64,000 bases of DNA from Parabacteroides sp. An277 (GCF_002159645.1 NZ_NFJB01000015.1:1-64000); one strand, 5' to 3'; numbered from the stretch's first letter, positions 1 through 9,908 are shown. Program-made: numbers and translations. Notes: a model not told the origin generated them from the letters alone.

Positions 1-18
1 TCTCATAATAAGAAACAA

Positions 19-62
19 CCCCTCACCCCTTCGGGGAGCTCCCCTACGAACAGGGGAGCTTT
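19..62. repeat. Two 22-bp hairpin-forming repeat units
   Basis: Two adjacent 22-bp units both begin CCCCT and end GGGGAGCT, so each can fold on itself. The unit length equals that of the arrays at 5.3, 15.9, 23.3 and 27.5 kb. With only two units this is a weak member of that class and could simply be a double hairpin. Confidence 0.4.
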
Positions 63-162
63 TCAGTTACTTTCAGATAACATTTTCTTATTTATGACAC
101 ACCCTCTTTTAGTTAGTGCTAAACTCAGAAGCCCTCTACGAAGACTTTTTTATTTCTATAAC

Positions 163-225
163 GGGCCTCGAAGAGGTCCCATTTTTAAGTAACCGCGGGT
201 CGAAGCGGAGCGAGGCCTGCGGTAT
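163..225 (+). repeat. Dispersed repeat, element A (copy 1)
   Basis: The segment beginning GGGCCTCG and containing GGTCGAAGCGGAGCGAGG recurs at 27773-27835 and, inverted, at 27861-27930. Similarity is high over about 63 bp. No reading frame is maintained between the copies, so it is probably a non-coding dispersed element. Confidence 0.7.
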
Positions 226-308
226 CCCATTTTAAATGAAAGAGCCGGGGCTCTAAAAAAGAAATCTACGTGCGCTTTTTCGCACAATAGTATAAATAAT
301 GGTTTCAT

Positions 309-361
309 CCTCCAAACCCCTATGTTTTGTCCATAAATCCCCACCTTTCGGATAAGAACTC
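309..361 (+). repeat. Dispersed repeat, element B (copy 1)
   Basis: The segment starts CCTCCAAAC and ends GGATAAGAACTC. It is matched at 27621-27673 with the same ends and length and a diverged middle. It lies just upstream of the promoter at 382-412. Confidence 0.65.
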
Positions 362-381
362 GAAAAAAATCCCTCAAAACT

Positions 382-412
382 CTTGCTATTTCATTTTTAC
401 TCCTTATCTTTG
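382..412 (+). promoter_or_regulatory. Bacteroidetes-type promoter
   Basis: A CTTG at 382-385 (-33 region) is followed after 19 bp by TATCTTTG at 405-412, matching the -7 consensus TAnnTTTG with the usual spacing. Transcription would start near 419, about 390 bp before the first coding gene, suggesting either a separate RNA or a very long leader. Confidence 0.7.
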
Positions 413-418
413 CATCGA

Positions 419-712
419 TTCCGCATCGGAGGGCGTTCCGACTTAGGGAATCGAATGAAAATATTGTAAGCATTTTACGGAGATTATTCCTAACTGAAAA
501 ATCGGCAAAATTTGGAAAGTGCACAGGAGTAATGGACAGTAAATGCTTGCGCTATGTACGAATCATAAAGTTATAGCCATGCCTCCCTTTTTCTGGAATC
601 TGCGGGGAGAGGTTATATAAATCGTATAGGCGCGGGCTGTTGTTCTATTATTTGTGTACGGGTGTTTGCCGATACCCTCAGTTTGATAATAAACAATAAG
701 CCCGCGTTTTTT
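419..712 (+). ncRNA. Putative structured non-coding RNA or long leader
   Basis: About 290 nt bounded by a good promoter (-7 box 405-412) and a terminator-like hairpin. The 3' hairpin spans 631-706: CGCGGGCT pairs with AGCCCGCG, the stem continues through an AT-rich helix, an inner GGGT/ACCC hairpin caps it, and TTTTTT follows at 707-712. Upstream, CCTCCC near 577 pairs with GGGGAG near 604. No convincing reading frame lies inside. It could be a free small RNA or a leader with an attenuator for the gene at 812. I do not recognise it as tmRNA, RNase P RNA or SRP RNA. Confidence 0.5.
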
Positions 713-811
713 ATGCTTGTTCAGAAACGTATTTGGTTTGTTGCGCTTCGTAAAATCAGTTGGATAGAGATTTTATTAACTATTTTATTTACAAACTAAA
801 TTTAAAGTTTT

Positions 812-3800
812 ATGAACAAAAAAGTACTTACGCTTTGCGCGGGCTTCCTGCTCGCGGGTAATGCCGTAGCTTTTGCTTCTGTATTTGGAACAACTAGTAC
901 TCAGGTAAAACCGACTACGGGCTATAGCATTCAGGAAGCATTATTTAAGCAGAATGGAGTTATCAGCGTTGATAATTCTGACGCTGTTGCGGGAAAGAAT
1001 GCTTCTTTCTTTCCTTCAGTTTCTCCTTTTGCTATTAGTGTTGCTCATGGTGCAAATCCTATCACCGAATTAGAGCATATTAATGGTAAAGAAGAAAGCC
1101 GTTATTTCCAATTTGTAGTAGGTGATAAGACTTCTGCTGGTAAGGAAGTGTTGACAATGGTTTGGGTTGCAGATAACAATGTTACAGGCAATGCTAACCA
1201 AGGTCATTATGAGTTGCAGGTTGAGAATGTAGAAAACGCAAACATTCCTAACAATCGTATTCTTTTAGATCGTACTTTGTGGAAAGTAACGGTTAAGAAA
1301 GAAACTGCTGGTGCTGGTAATACATTGTATTATACATTGCAAAACAAAGCTACGGATGCTATTCTTCAGTTGACCATTGGTTCGGATAAACCGGAAGCAA
1401 ACAAAGCTATCGCATTAGATCCAACAGTTGTGGCAGGTCAGACTCAGTGGCGTTGGGCACAAGGTGAAAATGCTACTCAACCAAGTACATTTGATGGTAC
1501 AGCTGCTCCACGAGTATTGCAAGGTGTATTCTCTGCTCAATTCGACAATGGAACTACATTGGTATTGGCTAAAGCTGTGAAAAACAATGTTACTACGTTC
1601 AAACCTATTTTGATTAATAGCAATGATGAGACAGCGTTCTTGAGATCGACAATAGGCTTTGCTGATGCAACAGATAAAGATACTAAGTATTTCCCTGTAA
1701 CATTCGAATCTTGGGAAGCTAATCCTATCCTGTTAACGGCAGATCAAATCAATGCAGAATTAGGAAACGATGTATTGGTTGATGGCAAGAACGATGGTAA
1801 GTTCAAGTTTACTTTCGATCCGGGTGTTCAAGGTGATGTAAACGTAATGGATGATACGTTTACCGCTGAACCCGCTATTGATGGTGCTGACCGTGTTCCG
1901 GGCGATGCTCCTGATGGTTTCGTTCGCTTCACAAATTCGAAAGGAACATTGATGGTCGATACGACTTATTACAATGAAGACGTAGAAGATCGTTATGAAT
2001 TAAAGATGGCTGTTCGCGATATTACATTCCCGCGTCAGGCTGTAATTGCTGATAATACTAATATTTCGACGGTGCAAGGTAAAGAGGCTGATGGTACTTT
2101 GTATACAAGCCTTTCTTACTCAGCTGCTGCTTACGTACAGATGAATCGTCAAGCCAACTTCCGTCCTATCTTCTATCCGTCAACTCAGACTTTGCGCTTA
2201 CAGGCTGAAATGATTTATAAGAAGGCTAAAGATGGTCGTCCTTGGTGGAGACAAGTTTATGATGATATCGATGCATCTACAGGTTATATAACAATTGCTA
2301 ATTATGCATATGATAATAGACTTGATTCTGAAGATATAGTTTCCAGCCGTGTAAATGCTGTGGGTTATTATCCTGCTTACGTAACTAAGACGGAAGGTGA
2401 TCCGGGTGCAGGAATTGTAAATGCTACATTCTCAAAGCAAGCATTGTCTTATAATAATGCATATAAAGTTCCTACAACTGTTAGTCAAAATAAATATAGA
2501 GCACAAGGTGAAGAACAACGCGAACAAGATCGTAAGGCTCTTGATGTATGGAATGCTGTAGCCAATACAAACTTGGATTATGCAGATGGAGAAGGTACTA
2601 CAGCTAAGCCATATAAGAAAGTTGCTCCTTCGTTTACAGAAGTAGGAACTACTTATAATGATGGTTATGGAGCTATGCGTGTGATTGATCCGGCAGCTAC
2701 AAATCAAACTCCGGGTAATAATACTAAGGTAATCTATTCACCGAACTACGTATTAGCATATAATAACGTAGTGAAGTTGGTTACTTTGACTGCAGGCCAT
2801 AAAGTATTGACTACAGATATCCACGATCAGACAGATAATACTTACAACGGTTTGTTAACAAACATCTCTTTGGCTGGTTTGCGTCAGACTTCAGACATCG
2901 ATCATACAACAGCTAACATTCCGGAAGGTTTCTATTACATCCAGAATGCAAACAAGAGCAATACGTTGGTAGCGGCTTATGGCGATTATCGCTATGAAGA
3001 CTTGGCTGCTACAAATGCTTTGGAAACTGTATGGGATGAGAACATCGGTACGACAGGCGACTGGGCTATTGATGAAAATGACAATGCAGCTAAGGGCAAT
3101 TTGGTTTACTCTGAAGATAAACTGATTATCCCGTCTGCTCAGTGGTATATTAAAGGTAATGGTAATCAATATCGGATGTTCAACCGTGAGTCTGGTCGTC
3201 AGTGGGGTACTGAATACTGGTGGGCAACTCAGGAAGAAGGCGTATATGTAAATCAAGCTACTTATACAAATGCTGCCGGCCAGTTGGTTACTTATCGTGA
3301 TACAATCCGCTTGACTGCTGTTCCTGCTGCTGATTTGCACAAGCCGCATTTGGGTTATTTGTGGATGGAACAAGACGAAGCCATGGCTGATACTACAGTT
3401 TACAATGTAGGTATCACAAGCCTGGGAGAAGTAAACTTGTCGTTGAGCGTAAACGAAGAAGGAAACTTGGTAATGACTCCGGATTCAACGGGAGCTTACA
3501 AACTCGAAAGAGTATTGGAGAAGATCACGGATCCTTATGATGGACAAACTCATAAGACAACTGAGTTGCTCTATGGTTATACGGATTATGCAGAAAATGC
3601 AGCTGATACATTGGTTCGTGCTAAATACTACATCTACAAGGATGAAGTAAACGCTAACAGCGGTATCGAACCGTCAAGTATCAAGACGCGTGAATATATC
3701 ACTTTGGATGGTGGTAAGTACAAGTTGAGCAAGGTACAAGTTAAGTTCGATAATAACTTCTATACAACAGAAGTAGACGGTAAGAATGTACGTCGTGCAT

Positions 3801-4900
3801 TCTATGTTAAGCAAATCACTCCTGATGCTAATCAGTTCGTCTTGGTTGATCCGGAGGTAGTTGGTGTAGCAGGTAATAATACGGGTGATGATGTGAAGGA
3901 AGGTGCTCGTGTATTTGTAAATCAGTTGACTGCTGAATTACAACCGGGTAGCTTGGTATCGGAAGGCTATGCTAATCCGTATGCTAACAGCATCTTGAAC
4001 CTTAATAAGGTAGGTGTTCAGAACTACGCAGACATCCGTGCAATCGGTGCAGACCGTGACACAGTTGAGTTCTTCGTAGCCAATGCGCCGACTTACAAGT
4101 TGGGTGAAAACTCTCAGATCAAGGGTGCGAAGGTTGGTTTGTTAGACTTGCGTGCTGAAAACGCTGACATCAACACCGCTATCTTCGTCGATACAGCTAA
4201 CGTAAACAACGCCGCTTGCCCGCGCTTCTTGCTCGGTGTACGTGACTACGACAAGTATGAAACTTCTAACTTGGATCATCACAACCGCCACTTGTGGACA
4301 AAGGCTGCTTACTTGGTGAACTTGAAGGATTCTGTAGATGTAAATCCGGCTTACTATTACCGCAACATCGACCAGAACGCTACAACTTACTATCGCTTAG
4401 GCTTCTTAGACGGTACGCACAAAGGCACTACGTTGACTTTGGACAACGGCACGAAGTTCGAATTGAGCGACGAAGCACTGGGCGAAAACGGTTTGAATAT
4501 CGCTACATTCGCATTCCGCTACTGCGATACTTCTCGTGAAAACTTCTATATCGAAACGATGTACGACGACAACACAAGAGGTTGGATCTGCATCCACAAC
4601 GGTGTAGCTGCTGTAACGAAGAATATCCAGGAAGCTGAAGTATTCTCGATGGCTCAGAACGATAACATCGCTACTTCAAACGAAGCTATCTCGGCTGAAG
4701 AAGGTGCAGTAAGCGTAGTAGCTACTGACGGTGCAGTTATCGTGAAGGGTGCTGAAGGCAAGAACGTAGTGATCGCTACTATCCTCGGTAAGGTAGTTGC
4801 TAACGAAACAGTTAACAGCGATAATGAAACGATCGCAGTTCCGGCTGGTATCGCAGTGGTATCGGTAGACGGCGAAAGCTTCAAGGTAGTAGTGAAGTAA
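812..4900 (+). CDS. Large secreted protein with DUF6383-like / T9SS C-terminal domain
   Basis: A 1362-residue protein with a Sec signal peptide (MNKKVLTLCAGFLLAGNAVA). The long middle is rich in Asn, Thr, Asp and Ala with no enzyme motif I recognise. The last ~70 residues form a beta-rich module (VIVKGAEGKNVVIATILGK, then VPAGIAVVSVDG, ending KVVVK). This resembles the DUF6383 tail of Parabacteroides surface proteins and type A T9SS sorting domains, and matches the layout of the tail of the 5493-9884 protein. The likely fate is export across the outer membrane by the T9SS, whose core genes are also in this window, then anchoring or release. The molecular role is unknown. It is preceded by a long leader and followed by a palindromic element. 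Confidence 0.8.
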   Translation: MNKKVLTLCAGFLLAGNAVAFASVFGTTSTQVKPTTGYSIQEALFKQNGVISVDNSDAVAGKNASFFPSVSPFAISVAHGANPITELEHINGKEESRYFQFVVGDKTSAGKEVLTMVWVADNNVTGNANQGHYELQVENVENANIPNNRILLDRTLWKVTVKKETAGAGNTLYYTLQNKATDAILQLTIGSDKPEANKAIALDPTVVAGQTQWRWAQGENATQPSTFDGTAAPRVLQGVFSAQFDNGTTLVLAKAVKNNVTTFKPILINSNDETAFLRSTIGFADATDKDTKYFPVTFESWEANPILLTADQINAELGNDVLVDGKNDGKFKFTFDPGVQGDVNVMDDTFTAEPAIDGADRVPGDAPDGFVRFTNSKGTLMVDTTYYNEDVEDRYELKMAVRDITFPRQAVIADNTNISTVQGKEADGTLYTSLSYSAAAYVQMNRQANFRPIFYPSTQTLRLQAEMIYKKAKDGRPWWRQVYDDIDASTGYITIANYAYDNRLDSEDIVSSRVNAVGYYPAYVTKTEGDPGAGIVNATFSKQALSYNNAYKVPTTVSQNKYRAQGEEQREQDRKALDVWNAVANTNLDYADGEGTTAKPYKKVAPSFTEVGTTYNDGYGAMRVIDPAATNQTPGNNTKVIYSPNYVLAYNNVVKLVTLTAGHKVLTTDIHDQTDNTYNGLLTNISLAGLRQTSDIDHTTANIPEGFYYIQNANKSNTLVAAYGDYRYEDLAATNALETVWDENIGTTGDWAIDENDNAAKGNLVYSEDKLIIPSAQWYIKGNGNQYRMFNRESGRQWGTEYWWATQEEGVYVNQATYTNAAGQLVTYRDTIRLTAVPAADLHKPHLGYLWMEQDEAMADTTVYNVGITSLGEVNLSLSVNEEGNLVMTPDSTGAYKLERVLEKITDPYDGQTHKTTELLYGYTDYAENAADTLVRAKYYIYKDEVNANSGIEPSSIKTREYITLDGGKYKLSKVQVKFDNNFYTTEVDGKNVRRAFYVKQITPDANQFVLVDPEVVGVAGNNTGDDVKEGARVFVNQLTAELQPGSLVSEGYANPYANSILNLNKVGVQNYADIRAIGADRDTVEFFVANAPTYKLGENSQIKGAKVGLLDLRAENADINTAIFVDTANVNNAACPRFLLGVRDYDKYETSNLDHHNRHLWTKAAYLVNLKDSVDVNPAYYYRNIDQNATTYYRLGFLDGTHKGTTLTLDNGTKFELSDEALGENGLNIATFAFRYCDTSRENFYIETMYDDNTRGWICIHNGVAAVTKNIQEAEVFSMAQNDNIATSNEAISAEEGAVSVVATDGAVIVKGAEGKNVVIATILGKVVANETVNSDNETIAVPAGIAVVSVDGESFKVVVK

Positions 4901-4980
4901 TTGACAATTGAGAATTGACAATTGACAATTATCTAAGCTGAGACATTTAATTGTCAATTGTCCCTTGTCAATTATCCATT
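4899..4980. repeat. Palindromic element of CAATTGTCAATT repeats
   Basis: Multiple copies of TTGACAATT on the left are mirrored by AATTGTCAATTGTC on the right, giving a large inverted repeat right after the stop codon of the 812 gene. The same motif frames the element at 39283-39400. It resembles the short non-autonomous palindromic elements common in Bacteroidetes and may act as a 3' hairpin. Confidence 0.6.
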
Positions 4981-5131
4981 GAAAATAAAGTTCATAACAA
5001 TAAAATTTGATTTTGTTAATTAGTAATTGAGAAGTCGAAGGCCCCTTGCGAAAGCCGCCGAGACGATGAAGAAATAATTCTATTCAAACAGCATTCCCCG
5101 GCTGCGAAGTCCGGGAATGAGAAGAAAACAG

Positions 5132-5162
5132 AGCCTCTCTCAGTATCGGGAGGGGCTTTTTT
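5132..5162 (+). terminator. Rho-independent terminator, repeat family copy A
   Basis: AGCCTCTC pairs with GAGGGGCT and is followed by six T. An additional hairpin (CATTCCCCGG / CCGGGAATG, 5092-5119) sits just upstream. Body and terminator resemble those at about 15740-15822 and 27680-27765. It probably ends the transcript of the 812 gene. Confidence 0.7.
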
Positions 5163-5222
5163 AGTCATAAACCGCGGTCTTTGGCTCGTCCCCAGGTTGA
5201 TTCATGTGACCTACCCAATAGA

Positions 5223-5314
5223 ATAACGTGACAATTAGGATAAGGATAACATGACTATTAGGGTAAGGATAACATGACAATTAGGATAAGGATAACGTAA
5301 CAATTAGGGTAAGG
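5223..5314 (+). repeat. Tandem array, 4 x 23 bp
   Basis: Four direct units of exactly 23 bp begin at 5223, 5246, 5269 and 5292. Consensus is ATAAC(A/G)TGACAATTAGG followed by (A/G)TAAGG. The units themselves are not palindromic. The array runs without a gap into the 22-bp array at 5315. Confidence 0.9.
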
Positions 5315-5424
5315 ATACGGTGCTATCCTTACAAGGATACGGAGCTATCCTTACAAGGATACGGTGCTATCCCGATAAGGATACGATGCTATCCTTATAA
5401 GGATACGGAGCTATCCTGAGCGGG
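5315..5424 (+). repeat. Tandem array, 5 x 22 bp, hairpin units
   Basis: Five units of exactly 22 bp begin at 5315, 5337, 5359, 5381 and 5403. Most contain AAGGATA, a 6-base loop and TATCCTT, giving a 7-bp perfect stem. The array ends about 70 bp before the start of the 5493 gene, so it lies in or just ahead of that gene's promoter and leader region. Confidence 0.9.
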
Positions 5425-5492
5425 AAGGCGGAAGGCTGCACAAAAAACGAGATAAATAAACAGGATTAATTAACGATTAAACATATCATGAT

Positions 5493-8400
5493 ATGAAACA
5501 ACGATTACTTTTGAGCCTACTGATGCTGATGGTGTCGGTGGGGTTGGTGAAGGCGGCGGTTGAGATTACGGTACCTAAGGGGGAAACCCTAAAGATAACG
5601 ATTTCAGGCGTGACGACTCCTGGTCCGGTTGTTAGCATAAATGGTACAGCTCAATATACGTTTTCTGCTGACGGTTATTGGACTGTAGCAAAGGATGATG
5701 AAAATCCGCAGACAGTAAGCATTGCGAACACTTTCGGTGGATTGAAGTTAGAAGGCAAAGCAACAGCGTTGACAGTAAACAACAATGGCTTGGAAACATT
5801 GGAAGTATCTAATTTAGGGCTGACTTCATTGGAATTAACTAGTGCAACCGGCTTAAATAAAGTGGACATTTCCAACAATAAAGAATTAGCAGCAATTACA
5901 GGTTCTGGCTCATTCTCGTCTGCGGAAGAGATTAATGCTTCGAACTGCGGTTTTACGACATGGCCAAATGCATTTAATGCAACAACGACATTAAAGAAAT
6001 TGGACTTATCGAATAACGCGCTTAGTTCCGAGTTGAATTTTACTTCTTTCTCGGCTTTGGAAGAGTTGAATGTAGCGAACAATGAGTTGCAGAATGATGA
6101 ATTGACCGTTCCGTCTACTTTAAAGAAGTTGGATGTAAGCGGCAATTCTTTGCGTTATGTGACGGGAGTGACGAAAGACATGGATGTGACTTTCGGAACG
6201 CAAACTTATACGGCTCCTTCTGCGTTTACGGCAGATGCTAATAAAGGATTGGATTTTAAAGACCTGAACATCCGGTTTGATGAACCGACAGAAGGTGATG
6301 TAACTTGGGAACAGGTAGAGGCAACTTGGACACCAGCACATGGGCAAAAGCGTTCGGGCGATGCGGCTGCTTCTACCTACTATTTCTATGATAGCAAAGG
6401 TGTTTACCAACAAGGTACTTATGACGTAACGCTTACCTACGGCGAAGCAAAGATTGAAATAAAAGACATTAAGATCACACCGGCTAAGTTCAACTTAGAT
6501 ATTGTAGATCCGACTAATATTAAGGTAACAAATCAATCCGGTACGGAGATTAAAGACAATTCGCAAGTAATACAAGGCGATATTATCTTGGTTGCGCTTT
6601 CCGATGAAGCGAAGAAGAACGGGTTGGATTTGGATTCGTTTGTAGCTACAGCTTTAACAGAGCAGACGGATAAATCAGATAAGGATCATAAAGCGTTCCG
6701 CGTGGAAGGTTATTGGGATGCCAGCCAAGACAAAGAGATTAATCCGAGCATAGAGGCGAAGTTGAAGGACGCTATGGTAGATGTAACCTTCAAAAAGAAC
6801 GTGGATGGTACGAACAACTCTATTGTAGCGGTGGCTCAGAAAGGCAACCAAACCATTTCGTTGACGCCGGGTGAAACGAAGAAAGTGCCGTATGGAAGTA
6901 AGATTACGGTGACGTTCAAGGCAGAACCGGGTTATAAGACTTCTATTTTAATTGATGGTACGGATAAGAGTGCGGATATCAAACCTGTAGAAGGCTCGAC
7001 TAACGAATATGTGTATGTAATCGAGGAATTGGCAAAAACGGATTTGGCGATTACGACGAATATTACGAAAACCAATACGGTGGCCATTACGTTGAAACTG
7101 GAAGGCGAGGCAAGAAATATTTCTGATCATGTATTTGCGCCCAATAGTATAATTACAATTGATGGCAAAGAATTTAAAGCTACGAATGGAAAGACGAATA
7201 ATATTGGGGTAAAAGGTTTTACTGTAGGAAAAGAGGTTCAGCTGCATTTTGCTTTGACGCGTAATGCTGTGTTTGGCGGTGATGTATGGAAGGACAATCC
7301 GATTACAATTGAAAGTATTACGTATGGTTCGCAGAAAGTGGATTGGCAAATGAAGGAGGTTAGCAATAGCTTAGGTACAGGTAATGAAGCCAACCAACCT
7401 GCCCGCGAATATACGGCTACTTTCAAAGTACAAGAAGTAGACCAGACTTTGGTAATCCGCACGAAGAAGAATGTAGTAGTCGATATTATCCCAACTCCAG
7501 ACAATGCAAGTGCAGGTTCGAAAGAACAAAAACATGCGTATGACGGCAAAGAACATCCGTTTGCTTATAAAACCAATCCGGCGGAATATGCCAAAGAGGT
7601 AAAGGTGGAATATACATCGGCCGATGGGGTGAAGCTGAATACAGGTGCTCCGACCGAAGCGGGTACTTATCAGGTAAAATATTGGATGGACGCGACTGAG
7701 TCGCATCAACGTGTGCTTTCTAATTCAGAATGGAAAGTTGTAATTGAAAAAGCACAGCCAACTGTGGCCACGAAACCAAAAGTAGAAGTAAATGCGGATG
7801 GCGAATATGTGATTACGGGTGGTGTAGCCAAAGGTATCAATGGTGAAACGCTGTATGGCAAATGGGAAGTATTGGATAGCAATGGAAATCCGGTACAGAA
7901 AGCCAGCAAGACTGACGCTCACACTGTAGAAGTTCGTTTCACAGTACTTGTAGAAAGCAGTAAGGCTGTAGATTCGAACTATAAGACGGCTACGGTTTCC
8001 ACTTCTACAGGCACGGTAGATGAATGTGCAGTGAAGTATGAAAATATTCCGGATGGCATCACGGTTACCATTTATAATGGAGATTTGAAATTGGGTCAGA
8101 ATGACAAAGTACCGGAAGGAGCGAAGGTAAAGGTAGAAGTGTATGTGCCTGATAACTATGATATCACGAAGGTAGAATTGAAACAGAATGGTAATCATGT
8201 TAACTGGACTACACAGCCTGATGGCAATTCTCGTACAATTATTTATGAAAATATCAAGATAACAGAAGGAACGGTATTCTCAGTGAATGGAACTTCTGCG
8301 TTCGACATCAACAAAGAGTTTGTGATTACACCGAATGAAGACATGACGGTTATGTACACAGGTACGGAGCCTGAGTTTAGTGACTTTATTGTATTGAAAG

Positions 8401-9884
8401 CTGATAATAATAAAGTCGATATCGACAAGTTGACCGGTGTACAATATGCTTATACGCAAGTAAGCGGCAGCACGGAGTATGCCGTGACTATACCGAAGAA
8501 TGCCGGAACATATAAAGTATACGTAACGATTCCTTATCAAGGTAATAAGAGCAGTTATAAGGAATATAAGGCATTGGAGAATGCATACGTTGGTACATTG
8601 GAGATTACCAAAGTAAAGACAAAGATTACCGTCCTTCCGCGTCCGACATTGATTCCGAAGGGACAAGACTTGTCGCAATCGAACTTAATAGGTGGTACAG
8701 CTAAGGCTTTGAATGAAAAAGGCAAAGAAATAGATATGACGGTAGCCGGTACGTTCGATTGGTATGAATACACAGGTATTCCAAAGGATGGAGAACCTTA
8801 CAAGGTTGTGTTCTGGCCGGAAGAATCTGACAATTATGACTATGCAATTGCAGATGTATATGTAACGGTTTCGGACAAGAACTTGATTACCATTAAAGAT
8901 CCGGGTGCGCAAGTCGGTTCGATTATCGTCACGAATGCTAAGACAGGAGAACGTTTCTATGGAGAGGAGGAAATTATAGAAGGAACGATTTTACGTTTCC
9001 AAGTAACTCCTGCTTCTAATTTCCGGTTTGAACAATTGTTGGTAAACGGCTCTTCGTGGAATCCGAACGAAGTTTATACGGTAGGCAATGAATCGGTTGC
9101 GATTTCGGCTGTATTTAGCCTGATTGAACCCGAAGTCCCCGATCCTGAACCATCCGATCCAATTATTGACGAGGATAGCCAGTATATCGTAACGGTAAAG
9201 AAGGCATCGACAAACAACCGAGGCTTTATCCTCAACAAGGAAGGCGAGAATGGCGTTTATTACGAGAAAGCCTTTGAATTTACAGTCAATGCGTTGGATG
9301 CCGATTTGGATAAGTTGGTAGTGACGGGTGCAACGAGGGTTAGCAAAGGCAAGTACCGCATCGAAAGCGTGACAGACAATGCGACTGTAACAGTATCACT
9401 CCCGAACCCGACGCCGATAGATGTAAAGGTGGTTACAGAATCGAAGAACGCGAAGGGTTACTTGATGGGTAAAGTGAAAGCTGAGTCCTATCCGCTGGAT
9501 GGCAAGTGCTATTATGGCGACGAACTGGTGGTAGTGGCTTATCCGGAGAGTGGCGTCAGCTTCTCGTACTGGAAAGACAATGCGTTGAATAAAGACCAGA
9601 TGCGTGAAATCGTTGTAACGAAAGCGATGACCATCGAAGCTGTCTTTAGCGGTGTGCCTACGGGCATCGAGGATATCGAATCAGCCAGCATCTATGCGGG
9701 CGACGGTTATATCCAAGTGAAGAACGTAGCCAATGCCGACCTGACGATTGTCAGCATCAGCGGACGTATCCAAGCACGGCAATCAATCGAAGGCGATACG
9801 CAAATACGCGTACCAGCCGGCGTTTATGTAGTTGTTTTGGAAAGCGGCGAGGATGTGAAGCGCGTGAAAGTAATCGTGCGGTAA
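5493..9884 (+). CDS. Large secreted multi-domain protein: LRR, MBG-like domains, T9SS C-terminal domain
   Basis: A 1463-residue protein with a signal peptide (MKQRLLLSLLMLMVSVGLVKA). Order as seen: leucine-rich repeats at about 85-215 (LEELNVANNEL, LKKLDVSGNSL); beta-sandwich repeats; an MBG-like domain near 680-760 (YDGKEHPF ... EAGTYQVKY); a second near 950-1055 (YTGTEPEFSDF ... NAGTYKVYVTI); an InlB-like repeat near 1130-1210; a Pro/Glu-rich hinge near 1213-1225 (EPEVPDPEPSDP); and a final beta module from about 1399 with VPAGVYVVVLESG, ending KVIVR. This is the build of a surface adhesin or scaffold, with a tail fitting a T9SS sorting signal. Ligand and exact function are unknown. Hairpin arrays lie upstream and a terminator downstream. 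Confidence 0.82.
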   Translation: MKQRLLLSLLMLMVSVGLVKAAVEITVPKGETLKITISGVTTPGPVVSINGTAQYTFSADGYWTVAKDDENPQTVSIANTFGGLKLEGKATALTVNNNGLETLEVSNLGLTSLELTSATGLNKVDISNNKELAAITGSGSFSSAEEINASNCGFTTWPNAFNATTTLKKLDLSNNALSSELNFTSFSALEELNVANNELQNDELTVPSTLKKLDVSGNSLRYVTGVTKDMDVTFGTQTYTAPSAFTADANKGLDFKDLNIRFDEPTEGDVTWEQVEATWTPAHGQKRSGDAAASTYYFYDSKGVYQQGTYDVTLTYGEAKIEIKDIKITPAKFNLDIVDPTNIKVTNQSGTEIKDNSQVIQGDIILVALSDEAKKNGLDLDSFVATALTEQTDKSDKDHKAFRVEGYWDASQDKEINPSIEAKLKDAMVDVTFKKNVDGTNNSIVAVAQKGNQTISLTPGETKKVPYGSKITVTFKAEPGYKTSILIDGTDKSADIKPVEGSTNEYVYVIEELAKTDLAITTNITKTNTVAITLKLEGEARNISDHVFAPNSIITIDGKEFKATNGKTNNIGVKGFTVGKEVQLHFALTRNAVFGGDVWKDNPITIESITYGSQKVDWQMKEVSNSLGTGNEANQPAREYTATFKVQEVDQTLVIRTKKNVVVDIIPTPDNASAGSKEQKHAYDGKEHPFAYKTNPAEYAKEVKVEYTSADGVKLNTGAPTEAGTYQVKYWMDATESHQRVLSNSEWKVVIEKAQPTVATKPKVEVNADGEYVITGGVAKGINGETLYGKWEVLDSNGNPVQKASKTDAHTVEVRFTVLVESSKAVDSNYKTATVSTSTGTVDECAVKYENIPDGITVTIYNGDLKLGQNDKVPEGAKVKVEVYVPDNYDITKVELKQNGNHVNWTTQPDGNSRTIIYENIKITEGTVFSVNGTSAFDINKEFVITPNEDMTVMYTGTEPEFSDFIVLKADNNKVDIDKLTGVQYAYTQVSGSTEYAVTIPKNAGTYKVYVTIPYQGNKSSYKEYKALENAYVGTLEITKVKTKITVLPRPTLIPKGQDLSQSNLIGGTAKALNEKGKEIDMTVAGTFDWYEYTGIPKDGEPYKVVFWPEESDNYDYAIADVYVTVSDKNLITIKDPGAQVGSIIVTNAKTGERFYGEEEIIEGTILRFQVTPASNFRFEQLLVNGSSWNPNEVYTVGNESVAISAVFSLIEPEVPDPEPSDPIIDEDSQYIVTVKKASTNNRGFILNKEGENGVYYEKAFEFTVNALDADLDKLVVTGATRVSKGKYRIESVTDNATVTVSLPNPTPIDVKVVTESKNAKGYLMGKVKAESYPLDGKCYYGDELVVVAYPESGVSFSYWKDNALNKDQMREIVVTKAMTIEAVFSGVPTGIEDIESASIYAGDGYIQVKNVANADLTIVSISGRIQARQSIEGDTQIRVPAGVYVVVLESGEDVKRVKVIVR

Positions 9885-9908
9885 ATTGATTGATATTATT
9901 GATTGGAC

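Noticed and set aside
241-260. Short hairpin AGAGCCGGGGCTCT as a terminator
   Set aside because: It is followed by A rather than T on the plus strand, and the minus strand lacks a T run after it.
156-524. 122-residue minus-strand frame
   Set aside because: It crosses repeats A and B and the promoter at 382-412 on the opposite strand, and the product looks like no protein family.
419-712. Identification as 6S RNA, tmRNA or RNase P RNA
   Set aside because: None of the conserved motifs of tmRNA or RNase P RNA are visible, and a 6S-type fold cannot be shown by eye.
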